18,828 nucleotides of DNA from Chloroflexia bacterium. Lineage in GTDB: Bacteria > Chloroflexota > Chloroflexia > Thermomicrobiales > JALYUS01. Below the pieces are notes generated by a model. It saw only the letters and a program-made list of their open reading frames with translations. It did no database searches and was not told where the DNA came from. Below, in pieces: positions 7,980 to 14,696 of the stretch. Both the position numbers and the translations under genes were made by a program. The stretch is from positions 1 through 18,828 of the forward strand of contig JAICIL010000049.1 in the NCBI GenBank assembly GCA_025924435.1, in the 5' to 3' direction. Every line of letters begins with the position of its first letter. Within the stretch, counting starts at the first letter, position 1.

Positions 7980-7987
7980 CGTGTATC

Positions 7988-8176
7988 GTGGAGCAACGAC
8001 CGCGCACGGAAAGCGATCCCCCTCCCCGGCGCGTGGGAGCAGACCGGCGGCCCATCCGCCCGCCCGGCGAAGAGACCCAGCCGTGCCCGCGCTGCGGCCA
8101 CGCGATGCCCGCGCTCAAAGGCGGCTCCGCCTCAATTTGCCCCAACTGCGGCTTCAAGGATTCCTGCTGCTACTGA
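7988..8176 (+). CDS. Small zinc-ribbon protein
   Basis: A 62-residue protein starting at GTG 7988. The N-terminal half is Arg- and Pro-rich and probably disordered. The C-terminal half has two CxxC knuckles, CPRCGHAM (residues 33-40) and CPNCGFKD (51-58), followed by CCY at the end. The spacing and the wording SASICPNCGFKDSC resemble the C-terminal zinc ribbon of adenosylcobalamin-dependent ribonucleotide reductases (pattern CPxCGxxLxxxxGCxxCxxCGxSKC). No reductase is attached here, so only zinc binding is inferred. It might be a free-standing relative or a nucleic-acid-binding protein. It has its own promoter and ribosome binding site and is convergent with dinG, with 14 nt between the stops. 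Confidence 0.72.
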   Translation: MEQRPRTESDPPPRRVGADRRPIRPPGEETQPCPRCGHAMPALKGGSASICPNCGFKDSCCY

Positions 8177-8190
8177 GCGCGCAATCAGCC

Positions 8191-11100
8191 TCAGTGCGCG
8201 GTCGGGTCCGTCCGTTGCCCCGCCATGGCGAGCCAGGCGGCGGCGCGGGCGGGGAGATCCACGGAACGGCCTTTCTCCACCGTGCAGCCGGGGAGGGAAT
8301 TGAGGAAGGTCCGACCGTACCGCTTGGTGAGGACGCGCGAATCGAGGACGGCGCAGACCCCCCGGTCGGTGCTCGAACGGATCAGCCGCCCGAAGCCCTG
8401 CCGGAACTGCAGGACCGCCTGCGGCACGGCGAACTCCGCGAACGGCTCCGCGAACCCCTCGGAGCGCGCCTGGAAGACGGGGTCGCTCGGCACTTTGAAG
8501 GGCAATTTCGTGATGACGAGCACCGAGAGCGCGTCGCCGACGACATCCACGCCCTCCCAGAACGACGACGTGCCGAACAGGACCATCTCCTGATGCTGCT
8601 TGAACCGCTCGATCAACTGGCGCGGCCCGCCGTCCAGACGCTGGCCGAGGACGACGATCCCCGCCGCTTCGAGCACCGGCTTGACGGCGCGATAGGTCGC
8701 CTGGAGCGCGCTGTACGAGGTGAAGAGGACGAGCGCGCGCCCGCGCGTCGCCTCGCACAGGCCGATGATCGCGTCCTGCAATCCCTTCTGGTAGCCGGGG
8801 CGGTTCGGCTCCGGCATGTCCTCGACGGTGTAGAGGAGGGCGGAGCGGCGATAATCGAAGGGCGAGTCCACCGCTACTTCGGTCGCCGCGTCGCGCTCGA
8901 TGCCGAGGCGGGAGCCGAGGTAGTCGAATTTCCCCTCCGTCGTCATCGTCGCGCTCGTCATGACGACCGTGCGGCGCGGCCCGAAAAGGTCCGCCTGCAA
9001 TGTCGCGCCGACGTGGAGCGGCGCTGCCTTGACGCTAACCGCGCGGGAGGCGTCCGCCGCCGGTATCCCCGGCATCAGGGCGGGCGCGCCGTCCGCCGGC
9101 ATTTGCTGCCCGCCGCGCGGGGAGTCAATCTCGGTCCAGTAGACCATCTCCGGGTCCGGCTCCGCGAGGGCCGCCGCCGCGCCGACGCGGAGATCGGTGC
9201 AGATGCGCAGGGCGCGGGTGAGCAGCAGCAGCGTGTCGTCCTGCTCCTGCATCGTCTCGTCGGGCAGGCGGTAGACCTGCTCGAAAATCGCCATCAGCGT
9301 CTGCTGGATCGTGCCGAGCGGGAAGGAGAGGTTGTCCCAGGCGATCTCCACCTCCGTCCAGCCGGTGTCGTTGCGAACGTTCTGCGTGATGCGCAGGCGG
9401 GTGTCCGTCTCGTTCTGCGGGCGGCGGGCGAGGAAGGCGGCGAGGCGGTCGAAGAGCGCGAGCGTCAAGGCTCGCGTCTCGTCAATGCGCGGCAGCAGTT
9501 CGCCGCAGAGGCGCGCGACATCCTCCTGCACATCTTTCGGCGTCTTGCCGGTGCGGACGCGGATCGGCAGGTCGGCGAGCAGGCCGCGCGGCCCCTCGGC
9601 GTGCGGCTCCGCGAGCAGGTTGAGGAAGTTGAGCACCGTCGCGCGCTCGAAGGCGTAGCCGAGTTGGTTCGTCGCCTCGTCTTCGAGGTGGTGCGCCTCG
9701 TCCACGATCAAATGCTCGTAGGGCGGCAGGACGCCGCTGTTCGTCGTCATGTCGGAGAGCAGCAACGCGTGGTTGACGATCACGACGTGCGCGTTCTCCG
9801 CCGCGCGCCGCGCCCGCTGGACGAAGCACTGCCCCCGCTTCTGGAAGACGCACGACGAGGGGCAACTGTCCGGCCCGGCGTTGACGCGGTTCCACGCCTG
9901 GATGATGCCGAGCCGTCGCTCGTCGTCCGTGAAGCGGATCTCGCCCACATCGCCTGAGTCCGTCGTCTGGAGCCAGAGCAGCAATCGGAGCATCAGCCGC
10001 GCCTCGGCGGGCGAGAGGGCGGGATTGCCGCGCAATTTGAACCAGCGGTAGAGGCAGAGGTAGTTCGCGCGCCCCTTGACGACCGTGGCGCGGAAGTCGG
10101 CGGGCAGCCCCGCGCCGTTCGCGGCGGGCGCGCCGCCGATCGCCGCCAGCACGTCCTGCAAATCGGGGATGTCCTTCTTCGCCAGTTGATCCTGCAAGGC
10201 AATCGTCGCGGTGCTGACGACGACGGTTTCGCCGTGCTCGACCGCGTGCGCGACCGCCGGGACGAGATAGGCGACCGACTTTCCGGTGCCCGTGCCCGCC
10301 TCGACGAGCAATGTCTCATCCTTGTTGAAGGCGTCCGCGACGGCGTCGAGCATCTCCATCTGCTGCGGGCGGTGCTCGTAGTGCGGGAAGGCCTCGGCGA
10401 AGGGGCCGTCGGGCCGGAAGGTGTCGAGGATGGCGGCGGTGTCGAGCGGTCGCTGGCTGCCGGTGCTGCGGAGCGGTTCGGGACGCGGGCGGGGCATCAG
10501 GTACATGAGGTCCACGCCGCCCTCTTTTTCCGCCTGCCCGCCGCCCGCCTGGGCGCGCAATTGCTGGAGGATGCTCGCCCCCGCGCCCGCTCCGAACGTC
10601 CCCTGCTGCTTCTCCCGCTGCGCCTGCCGGAAAAGGCGCGCGAAGGGCGACTGCCCGATGTCCGCGAGGCGCGCCAGTTCACCCAACATCTCCATGTCGC
10701 ACTCCGCGATGCGATCCAGCAGGGCGCGGAAGACGGCGGCGGTCAGCTCGCAGTCGCCGAGGGCGCGGTGCTCCTGCGGCGTGCCGACCTGCAGCCGCTC
10801 CGCGATGCGCGTCAGGCTGTAGACCGGCAGATCGGGCAGGAGCAATGTCGCCAGTTCGTAGGTGTCGTACGTCGGGTTGTCGAGCATCAGCCCCTGCGCG
10901 GCGAGCAGTTTCAGGTCAATCTCGACCGACTGCCCGACAATCGGATAGCGCTGGACGAAACGGCGCAATTGCGGCGCGGCACTCGCGAAGGGGGGCGCGG
11001 CCTGGAGCATCGCGTTCGTGATGCCCGTCAGTTGCGCGGTGCCGAGCGGCACAGGCCGGACGGGCCGGACGAACGACGACCACCGCTCGATAATTCGCTC

Positions 11101-11268
11101 GCCCGTGAAGGTGACCGCCGCGACCTCGATGATCTCGTTGTTGCGCTCGTTCGCCGTCGCCTCGACATCCACGGCGACGTAGATCGGCGTGCTGGGCGCG
11201 GCGGGAGTGGCGGGGCGGTTCGGGACAGTGCCGGGGCGCGGCCGGCTCGGTGGCGGTAGGGGTGACAC
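8191..11268 (-). CDS. dinG: DinG-type ATP-dependent DNA helicase with N-terminal DEDD exonuclease domain
   Basis: About 1025 residues from GTG 11268. A DnaQ-like 3'-5' exonuclease domain covers about residues 27-190. Its ExoI is VDVEAT (Asp34, Glu36), ExoII EIDLKLL (Asp117) and ExoIII HRALGD (His166, Asp171), so it should be active. After a Gln/Gly-rich linker comes an XPD/DinG superfamily 2 helicase. Walker A is AGTGTGKS (323-330) and the DEAH box is 522-525. Four cysteines (404, 468, 472, 480) are placed as in the 4Fe-4S cluster of XPD-like helicases. The late motifs are GTSSFWEGVDV (899-909) and QFRQGFGRLIR (954-964). This domain order is the Bacillus/Chloroflexota-type DinG. Its likely role is unwinding or trimming DNA during repair. 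The frame is open to 11496, but composition there looks non-coding. TTG 11361 is the main alternative start. Confidence 0.9.
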   Translation of the reverse strand: MSPLPPPSRPRPGTVPNRPATPAAPSTPIYVAVDVEATANERNNEIIEVAAVTFTGERIIERWSSFVRPVRPVPLGTAQLTGITNAMLQAAPPFASAAPQLRRFVQRYPIVGQSVEIDLKLLAAQGLMLDNPTYDTYELATLLLPDLPVYSLTRIAERLQVGTPQEHRALGDCELTAAVFRALLDRIAECDMEMLGELARLADIGQSPFARLFRQAQREKQQGTFGAGAGASILQQLRAQAGGGQAEKEGGVDLMYLMPRPRPEPLRSTGSQRPLDTAAILDTFRPDGPFAEAFPHYEHRPQQMEMLDAVADAFNKDETLLVEAGTGTGKSVAYLVPAVAHAVEHGETVVVSTATIALQDQLAKKDIPDLQDVLAAIGGAPAANGAGLPADFRATVVKGRANYLCLYRWFKLRGNPALSPAEARLMLRLLLWLQTTDSGDVGEIRFTDDERRLGIIQAWNRVNAGPDSCPSSCVFQKRGQCFVQRARRAAENAHVVIVNHALLLSDMTTNSGVLPPYEHLIVDEAHHLEDEATNQLGYAFERATVLNFLNLLAEPHAEGPRGLLADLPIRVRTGKTPKDVQEDVARLCGELLPRIDETRALTLALFDRLAAFLARRPQNETDTRLRITQNVRNDTGWTEVEIAWDNLSFPLGTIQQTLMAIFEQVYRLPDETMQEQDDTLLLLTRALRICTDLRVGAAAALAEPDPEMVYWTEIDSPRGGQQMPADGAPALMPGIPAADASRAVSVKAAPLHVGATLQADLFGPRRTVVMTSATMTTEGKFDYLGSRLGIERDAATEVAVDSPFDYRRSALLYTVEDMPEPNRPGYQKGLQDAIIGLCEATRGRALVLFTSYSALQATYRAVKPVLEAAGIVVLGQRLDGGPRQLIERFKQHQEMVLFGTSSFWEGVDVVGDALSVLVITKLPFKVPSDPVFQARSEGFAEPFAEFAVPQAVLQFRQGFGRLIRSSTDRGVCAVLDSRVLTKRYGRTFLNSLPGCTVEKGRSVDLPARAAAWLAMAGQRTDPTAH

Positions 11269-11274
11269 AGGCGG

Positions 11275-11281
11275 TTCTCCC
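11275..11281 (-). promoter_or_regulatory. Ribosome binding site favouring GTG 11268 for dinG
   Basis: GGGAGAA on the minus strand is followed by 6 nt and GTG. This is the only good site ahead of the exonuclease domain, although TTG 11361 remains possible as a leaderless start. Confidence 0.45.
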
Positions 11282-11368
11282 GACGGTCTCCGCGACGGGC
11301 GCGGCGGTGGTTTCTCAGGGTTGTCCGGCAGAACCGCGTCCCATTGCGGCAGACCGAACAAGACGATG

Positions 11369-11377
11369 ATTGTATCA
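11369..11377 (-). promoter_or_regulatory. Extended -10 promoter of dinG
   Basis: On the minus strand TGATACAAT matches TGn followed by the -10 hexamer TACAAT, with a predicted start near 11362. The -35 region is poor. The AT-rich composition of 11370-11578 compared with its neighbours agrees with a regulatory rather than coding role. Confidence 0.45.
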
Positions 11378-11489
11378 GAATCTGCCCGCCCCAACCGCTT
11401 CCGCGCCAACGCTGCCGCAAACTCAGTAATGGTACGCAAGCAACAAGAGATAACCGGCCAGGTGCGTGGGCTGAGAGACAATGCACGGC

Positions 11490-11518
11490 TTGACATCCAT
11501 TCGTTGTGACGTTACATT
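11490..11518 (+). promoter_or_regulatory. Promoter of the RHH-like gene, TTGACA-17-TACATT
   Basis: A consensus -35 TTGACA at 11490-11495 is followed after 17 nt by TACATT at 11513-11518. The predicted start near 11525 leaves a leader of about 54 nt. A large dyad overlaps the spacer and the -10. Confidence 0.65.
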
Positions 11519-11533
11519 GGTAACATTACAACG
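11502..11533. promoter_or_regulatory. Candidate operator: 32-bp interrupted dyad over the -10
   Basis: Outer arms CGTTGT (11502-11507) and ACAACG (11528-11533) and inner arms GTTAC (11511-11515) and GTAAC (11520-11524) are perfect reverse complements about one centre. It also contains the direct repeat TTACATT / TAACATT (11512-11518, 11521-11527), 9 bp apart. This covers the -10 of the downstream gene, where a repressor would block RNA polymerase. The gene it precedes is RHH-like, so autoregulation is an attractive inference. Confidence 0.5.
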
Positions 11534-11578
11534 AGTGGTACCCTGAGGAAAGGCTGCAGCTACGCAAGGAGGGATAGT

Positions 11579-11872
11579 ATGGCTGCTGATACGCCACCCA
11601 GTCACCATGCCAGGATACCCGTCGAGCGGGTACAAATCGGCGCCAGGATGGAGAAGCGCCTTGTGAAAGTGCTCAAGGCGCTCGCCGAATATCATGATCT
11701 ATCCCTCGGTGATCTCCTCGAAGGGATCGTCCTGCATGCCTTCGAAGGGAAGTCTCCATTCCGCGACGAAGCGCTCCGACAGATCGTGCAACTCAAGAGT
11801 GTCTACGGTGTGGACTACGGCGCGGAAGCCAGCCATATGTTCGTCGAGGATAGCGGCTCTCCGCGTGCGTAG
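11579..11872 (+). CDS. Small ribbon-helix-helix-like protein
   Basis: A 97-residue protein beginning at ATG 11579, with AAGGAGGG at 11566-11573 as ribosome binding site. Residues 16-24 (ERVQIGARM) look like the N-terminal DNA-contacting strand of a ribbon-helix-helix fold. EKRLVKVLKALAEYHD (25-40) and SLGDLLEGIVLHAFEG (42-57) look like its two helices. A C-terminal stretch (58-97) contains RQIVQLKSVYGVDY and resembles widespread small uncharacterised bacterial proteins with the ending YGxDxxxxxSHxF. The RHH reading is a structural inference; alternatively it is a scaffold or antitoxin-like protein. It lies 46 nt ahead of the flavin monooxygenase gene and probably shares its transcript. Confidence 0.72.
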   Translation: MAADTPPSHHARIPVERVQIGARMEKRLVKVLKALAEYHDLSLGDLLEGIVLHAFEGKSPFRDEALRQIVQLKSVYGVDYGAEASHMFVEDSGSPRA

Positions 11873-11918
11873 TGGGTAGATTCCTCGCGCATCGTGATAG
11901 CGAAATGGGAGGCAGACG

Positions 11919-12959
11919 GTGATCACGTTCGGCCCTTTGCTCAACACGGCCCAATTTCCTGGCTGGTCGCCTGCGGACGTTCTGGACGCCGCGCTCTCGT
12001 ACGCCGATGCCGCCGAATCTCTGGGCTATGAACGGCTCTGGATCACGGAGCATCATTTCATCCCCGTTGGCGTCTGCTCGTCCGCCATCACGCTCGCAGG
12101 TTTCATCCTGGGGAGGACGAAGCGGATCCGCGTCGGCACCGCGATTTGTCCGCTTCCCCTCTATCATCCCCTCCAGTTGGCGCAGGAATCCGCGCTCCTC
12201 GATCAGGTGAGCGATGGGCGATTCGACTTCGGTGTCGGCAAGGGGGGATTCCGCCCCGACCTTGAGACATTCAATATCGCCGGGGATACGCTTGGATCAC
12301 GCATGGAAGAGGGCATCGAGATCCTCATTCAGGCATGGACCCAGGAAAGCGTCGCTGCAGCGGGACAATTCGCACGCTTCCCCGCAGTCGGCCTCAATCC
12401 TCCCCCGCGTACGACTCCCCACGTTCCCCTCTACATCGCGGGTTCGGCGCCTGCGACAGTCGAACTCGCCGCGCGCCACGGAGCGTCAATGATGATCGGG
12501 TTCGGCAGCGACGAGGTCGCCATGGCCGCACAGGTAGGCCGGTATCGCGAACTCTCGCGGCACTCCGGGCACGATCCGGACGCGGCCACACACGCATGCA
12601 CCCTGCTCACCTCTATCGCTGACAGCGCGGAAGAGGCCCGTTCGCGGGTACAGCAGAACCTTGCCTGGTTTCTGGCCACAGCGTCGCGGTACTCCGGTAG
12701 CGCGCGGGCGCAGCCCCTGGAAAGAGCGCCGTCCGCACTCGCGCCGGAAGCGCATATCTCCGCCCATCTCGCGCAGTTGTTCGACCGTCAACTCATCGGC
12801 ACGCCCGCGCAGTGCGTGGCGCGCATCCGAGAGATCGTCGCGCACACCGGCATCCATCACTTCATCCTCCTCTTCGAAGGGGCAGCGGATCGAGAGCGTA
12901 CGATCGAGAATTTGGAGCGGTTCGCACGCGACGTAATGCCGACGATCGGGGCGATGTGA
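11919..12959 (+). CDS. LLM-class (luciferase-like) flavin-dependent monooxygenase
   Basis: A 346-residue TIM-barrel protein of the bacterial luciferase-like family (PF00296). Diagnostic segments are RLWITEHHFIPVG (residues 39-51), RIRVGTAICPLPLYHP (69-84), LLDQVSDGRFDFGVGKG (93-109) and VPLYIAGSAPAT (169-180), as in LuxA-type alkanal and F420/FMN-dependent enzymes. It would use reduced flavin, or possibly F420, to oxidise or reduce a small substrate; the cofactor and substrate are not determined by sequence. GTG 11919 is supported by GGGAGG at 11907-11912 with 6-nt spacing. It is preceded by the RHH-like gene, so it may be controlled by the 11502-11533 dyad. It is convergent with the phosphoesterase 16 nt downstream. 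Confidence 0.88.
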   Translation: MITFGPLLNTAQFPGWSPADVLDAALSYADAAESLGYERLWITEHHFIPVGVCSSAITLAGFILGRTKRIRVGTAICPLPLYHPLQLAQESALLDQVSDGRFDFGVGKGGFRPDLETFNIAGDTLGSRMEEGIEILIQAWTQESVAAAGQFARFPAVGLNPPPRTTPHVPLYIAGSAPATVELAARHGASMMIGFGSDEVAMAAQVGRYRELSRHSGHDPDAATHACTLLTSIADSAEEARSRVQQNLAWFLATASRYSGSARAQPLERAPSALAPEAHISAHLAQLFDRQLIGTPAQCVARIREIVAHTGIHHFILLFEGAADRERTIENLERFARDVMPTIGAM

Positions 12960-12975
12960 TCTCTCGCCCCCTCGA

Positions 12976-13659
12976 TCATCGCGAAGCGGTGAACCGGGCG
13001 TGCGCGGTGCGGAATCCGGCCTGCCAGTCAATGCATGGCGCGAATGCCTCATCGGGATGCGCGAGATCTACGTGCGTTACGAACGGCGCGCCGTCGTCGC
13101 GGATAGAGAGGATTGCGACACTCTGCATGCGCTGCCGCAATGCCGGGTTCGGGGCGGCAAGTGCGCCGGGATTGACGAGCAATACATCGTCGTACTCGAC
13201 GGCCATCGGAACGTGCGTATGCCCGAAGACGACAACCCGCGCACCCGCCCTGCGGCCCATCGCCGCCCGCCGCGCCAATTTCGGCTCCCATGCGTCGTCC
13301 TCGCGGGATGCCATCTCCGCCGCGCGGTCGGGATAATGCCCGTGCGTGAGGAGCATTCGCGCGCCGCCCGCGACGACGAGCTGCTGGTACGGCAACTCCC
13401 GCTGCGCCTCCGCCGTCTCGTCATTGCCGTGCACCGCGATCACCGGCGCAATCGCGCTCAACCGATCCAGCACCCACAACTCCCCGACATCGCCCGCGTG
13501 CAGCAGCAGATCCACGCCCTGCAATGCATCGAAGACCGCCGCCGGCAACTTCGCGCACCGCTGCGGCATGTGCGTATCCGAAATCAGCGCAATCCGCGCC
13601 GCAACACGCGCGGCGGGCAGTTCGGGCGGCAAAAACCGATCAAGCATGGTGGGCGTCAT
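12976..13659 (-). CDS. YfcE/MJ0936-type metallophosphoesterase
   Basis: This 227-residue calcineurin-like phosphoesterase has all five metal-binding motifs. They are SDTHMP (Asp28, His30), HAGDVG (Asp57), HGNDE (Asn79), LTHGHYP (His106, His108) and VFGHTHVP (His147, His149). LLVNPGA (160-166) is the usual YfcE end motif. It should be a soluble Mn- or Ni-dependent phosphodiesterase; the physiological substrate is unknown. The start ATG overlaps the stop of the upstream RusA-like gene in the sequence ATGA (13656-13659), which implies coupled translation as the last gene of the operon. ATG at codon 5 is a possible alternative start. Confidence 0.9.
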   Translation of the reverse strand: MTPTMLDRFLPPELPAARVAARIALISDTHMPQRCAKLPAAVFDALQGVDLLLHAGDVGELWVLDRLSAIAPVIAVHGNDETAEAQRELPYQQLVVAGGARMLLTHGHYPDRAAEMASREDDAWEPKLARRAAMGRRAGARVVVFGHTHVPMAVEYDDVLLVNPGALAAPNPALRQRMQSVAILSIRDDGAPFVTHVDLAHPDEAFAPCIDWQAGFRTAHARFTASR

Positions 13660-14675
13660 AGCTTGTCATCGCTATTCTCCCCTTCCGGCAAAAATCGTCC
13701 CCGGAAACGTGCCTTCTTGGTCTCAATGTCAATGTGGATCTTGAACAGTCTCGCTTCTCTATCGCTGTTCACGAGGCGCAACCCTAATCGCTTAATCTGA
13801 TCCAGGGAAGGGCTGGAAGCAGTAAAGAGCGGCTCGTATTGTGCGAATGTGGGCGTCGGCTCGAAATCGCAATAGAGCCATGGAAAGTCGCTGTCGTAAG
13901 ACTCCAAGACTCCCAACAGTTCATCGCCCTTGCGCAGTTCAAATCTGGGTTCCGGCCCGTGATCGATGGTAACGCTAACCGCGCCGTCAGGGACATTTGC
14001 GCTCTTCTTCTCCACGTAGAGCGACGTGATTCGCCAATCTTCCGGCGCACCGACAACCCCACCGAGAATTGGATAGAGACAATCAATCACTGATTTGACG
14101 CGCCCGGTCGCAATATCCCCGATGTTGACGGCCGAACCGCCGAATCGCAATCCCACCGCATAGCGGGATGCTTGTGTACGTGCCACCGCATGTTGCCTCA
14201 CCCAATCCGCGAATGGTTTATCCCTCGCGCTTCGAGGTAATACGCCCTCGTATGTGGCGGAGAATATTGTGCCGATTTTGGGCACCGCTGCTATCGTCGG
14301 TGGTGACGAATATACGACTACCCGACACCCCTGGATTGCGGCAGTAGAAGTGACGTACGTTTTCGAGACACTGTACCACTGAATATTTGGTCGTCGTCCT
14401 GAGAACCATCTCTGTCGTCCAACGAGTACAGCGAAGACGGGTTCACACAAGTTGTCGATGTCTACTTTCCGTTCTTCTCCCGCTTCTCCGGCGAGTTGGA
14501 ACGAGAGCGTTATTCCCTGCGCGTGTGCGACAGGCGGCGGTGGGATAGCATTCGCCAAAGTTTCCTTCCAAGGTTTCTCCCGACGTGTGGCAAATGTAGC
14601 CGGCATGCCGGGAATCCATTTCCACAGAGGAATGTCGCTCAGTGGAATGGAGGATGGATACTGTTCTATCTCCAC
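13656..14675 (-). CDS. Uncharacterised protein with two tandem RusA-like modules and a C-terminal domain
   Basis: This 339-residue protein has no family I can name as a whole. Residues 25-125 resemble the RusA Holliday-junction resolvase: ATRREKPWKETLANAI, then RKVDIDNLCEPVFAVL (Asp72, Asp74, Asn75), then IQWYSVSK. Residues 150-240 repeat the plan: VNIGDIATGRVKSVIDCLYP (Asp187, Lys194, Asp198), then PEDWRITSLYVEKK (Glu212, Asp213). The last 100 residues (DFPWLYCDFEPTPTFAQYEPLF, split at 263-284, ending FKIHIDIETKKARFR) resemble a small uncharacterised actinobacterial protein I remember with DFPW and HIDGD motifs. The first half keeps DxDN but lacks the Lys and late acidic pair; the second keeps Lys and ED but not the second Asp. 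GTG 14675 follows GGGAG by 7 nt. Composition is more AT-rich than its neighbours, suggesting transfer. Confidence 0.6.
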   Translation of the reverse strand: MEIEQYPSSIPLSDIPLWKWIPGMPATFATRREKPWKETLANAIPPPPVAHAQGITLSFQLAGEAGEERKVDIDNLCEPVFAVLVGRQRWFSGRRPNIQWYSVSKTYVTSTAAIQGCRVVVYSSPPTIAAVPKIGTIFSATYEGVLPRSARDKPFADWVRQHAVARTQASRYAVGLRFGGSAVNIGDIATGRVKSVIDCLYPILGGVVGAPEDWRITSLYVEKKSANVPDGAVSVTIDHGPEPRFELRKGDELLGVLESYDSDFPWLYCDFEPTPTFAQYEPLFTASSPSLDQIKRLGLRLVNSDREARLFKIHIDIETKKARFRGRFLPEGENSDDKL

Positions 14676-14682
14676 GACTTCA

Positions 14683-14687
14683 CTCCC
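14683..14687 (-). promoter_or_regulatory. Ribosome binding site fixing the GTG start of the RusA-like gene
   Basis: GGGAG on the minus strand lies 7 nt before GTG 14675, within the 21-nt gap after the HAD stop. It supports translation of this gene from the operon message. Confidence 0.55.
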
Positions 14688-14696
14688 AAGAGAAAA

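Larger units (their letters stand above)
7685..7987. other. Intergenic region with promoters and self-complementary segments
   Basis: This 303-nt gap holds no convincing protein gene. It contains a promoter at 7698-7727 and a second promoter at 7933-7961. A weaker -10-like TATGAT sits at 7844-7849. Between the two strong promoters several segments can pair. GAGGCGG (7745-7751) pairs with CCGCCTT (7830-7836). GGCTC (7756-7760) pairs with GAGCC (7779-7783). GAGCCG (7779-7784) can pair instead with CGGCTC (7809-7814). No known riboswitch, SRP RNA or tRNA consensus was recognised. It may encode a small RNA or a structured leader for the zinc-ribbon gene. Confidence 0.4.

Noticed and set aside
7933..9957. 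674-codon plus-strand frame opposite dinG
   Set aside because: It is an Arg/Glu/Asp-rich shadow with no domain. The minus strand holds the DinG motifs in order.
11269..11496. Full N-terminal extension of DinG to ATG 11496
   Set aside because: The segment above 11370 is AT-richer, overlaps the divergent promoter and contains the extended -10. It shows no coding bias.
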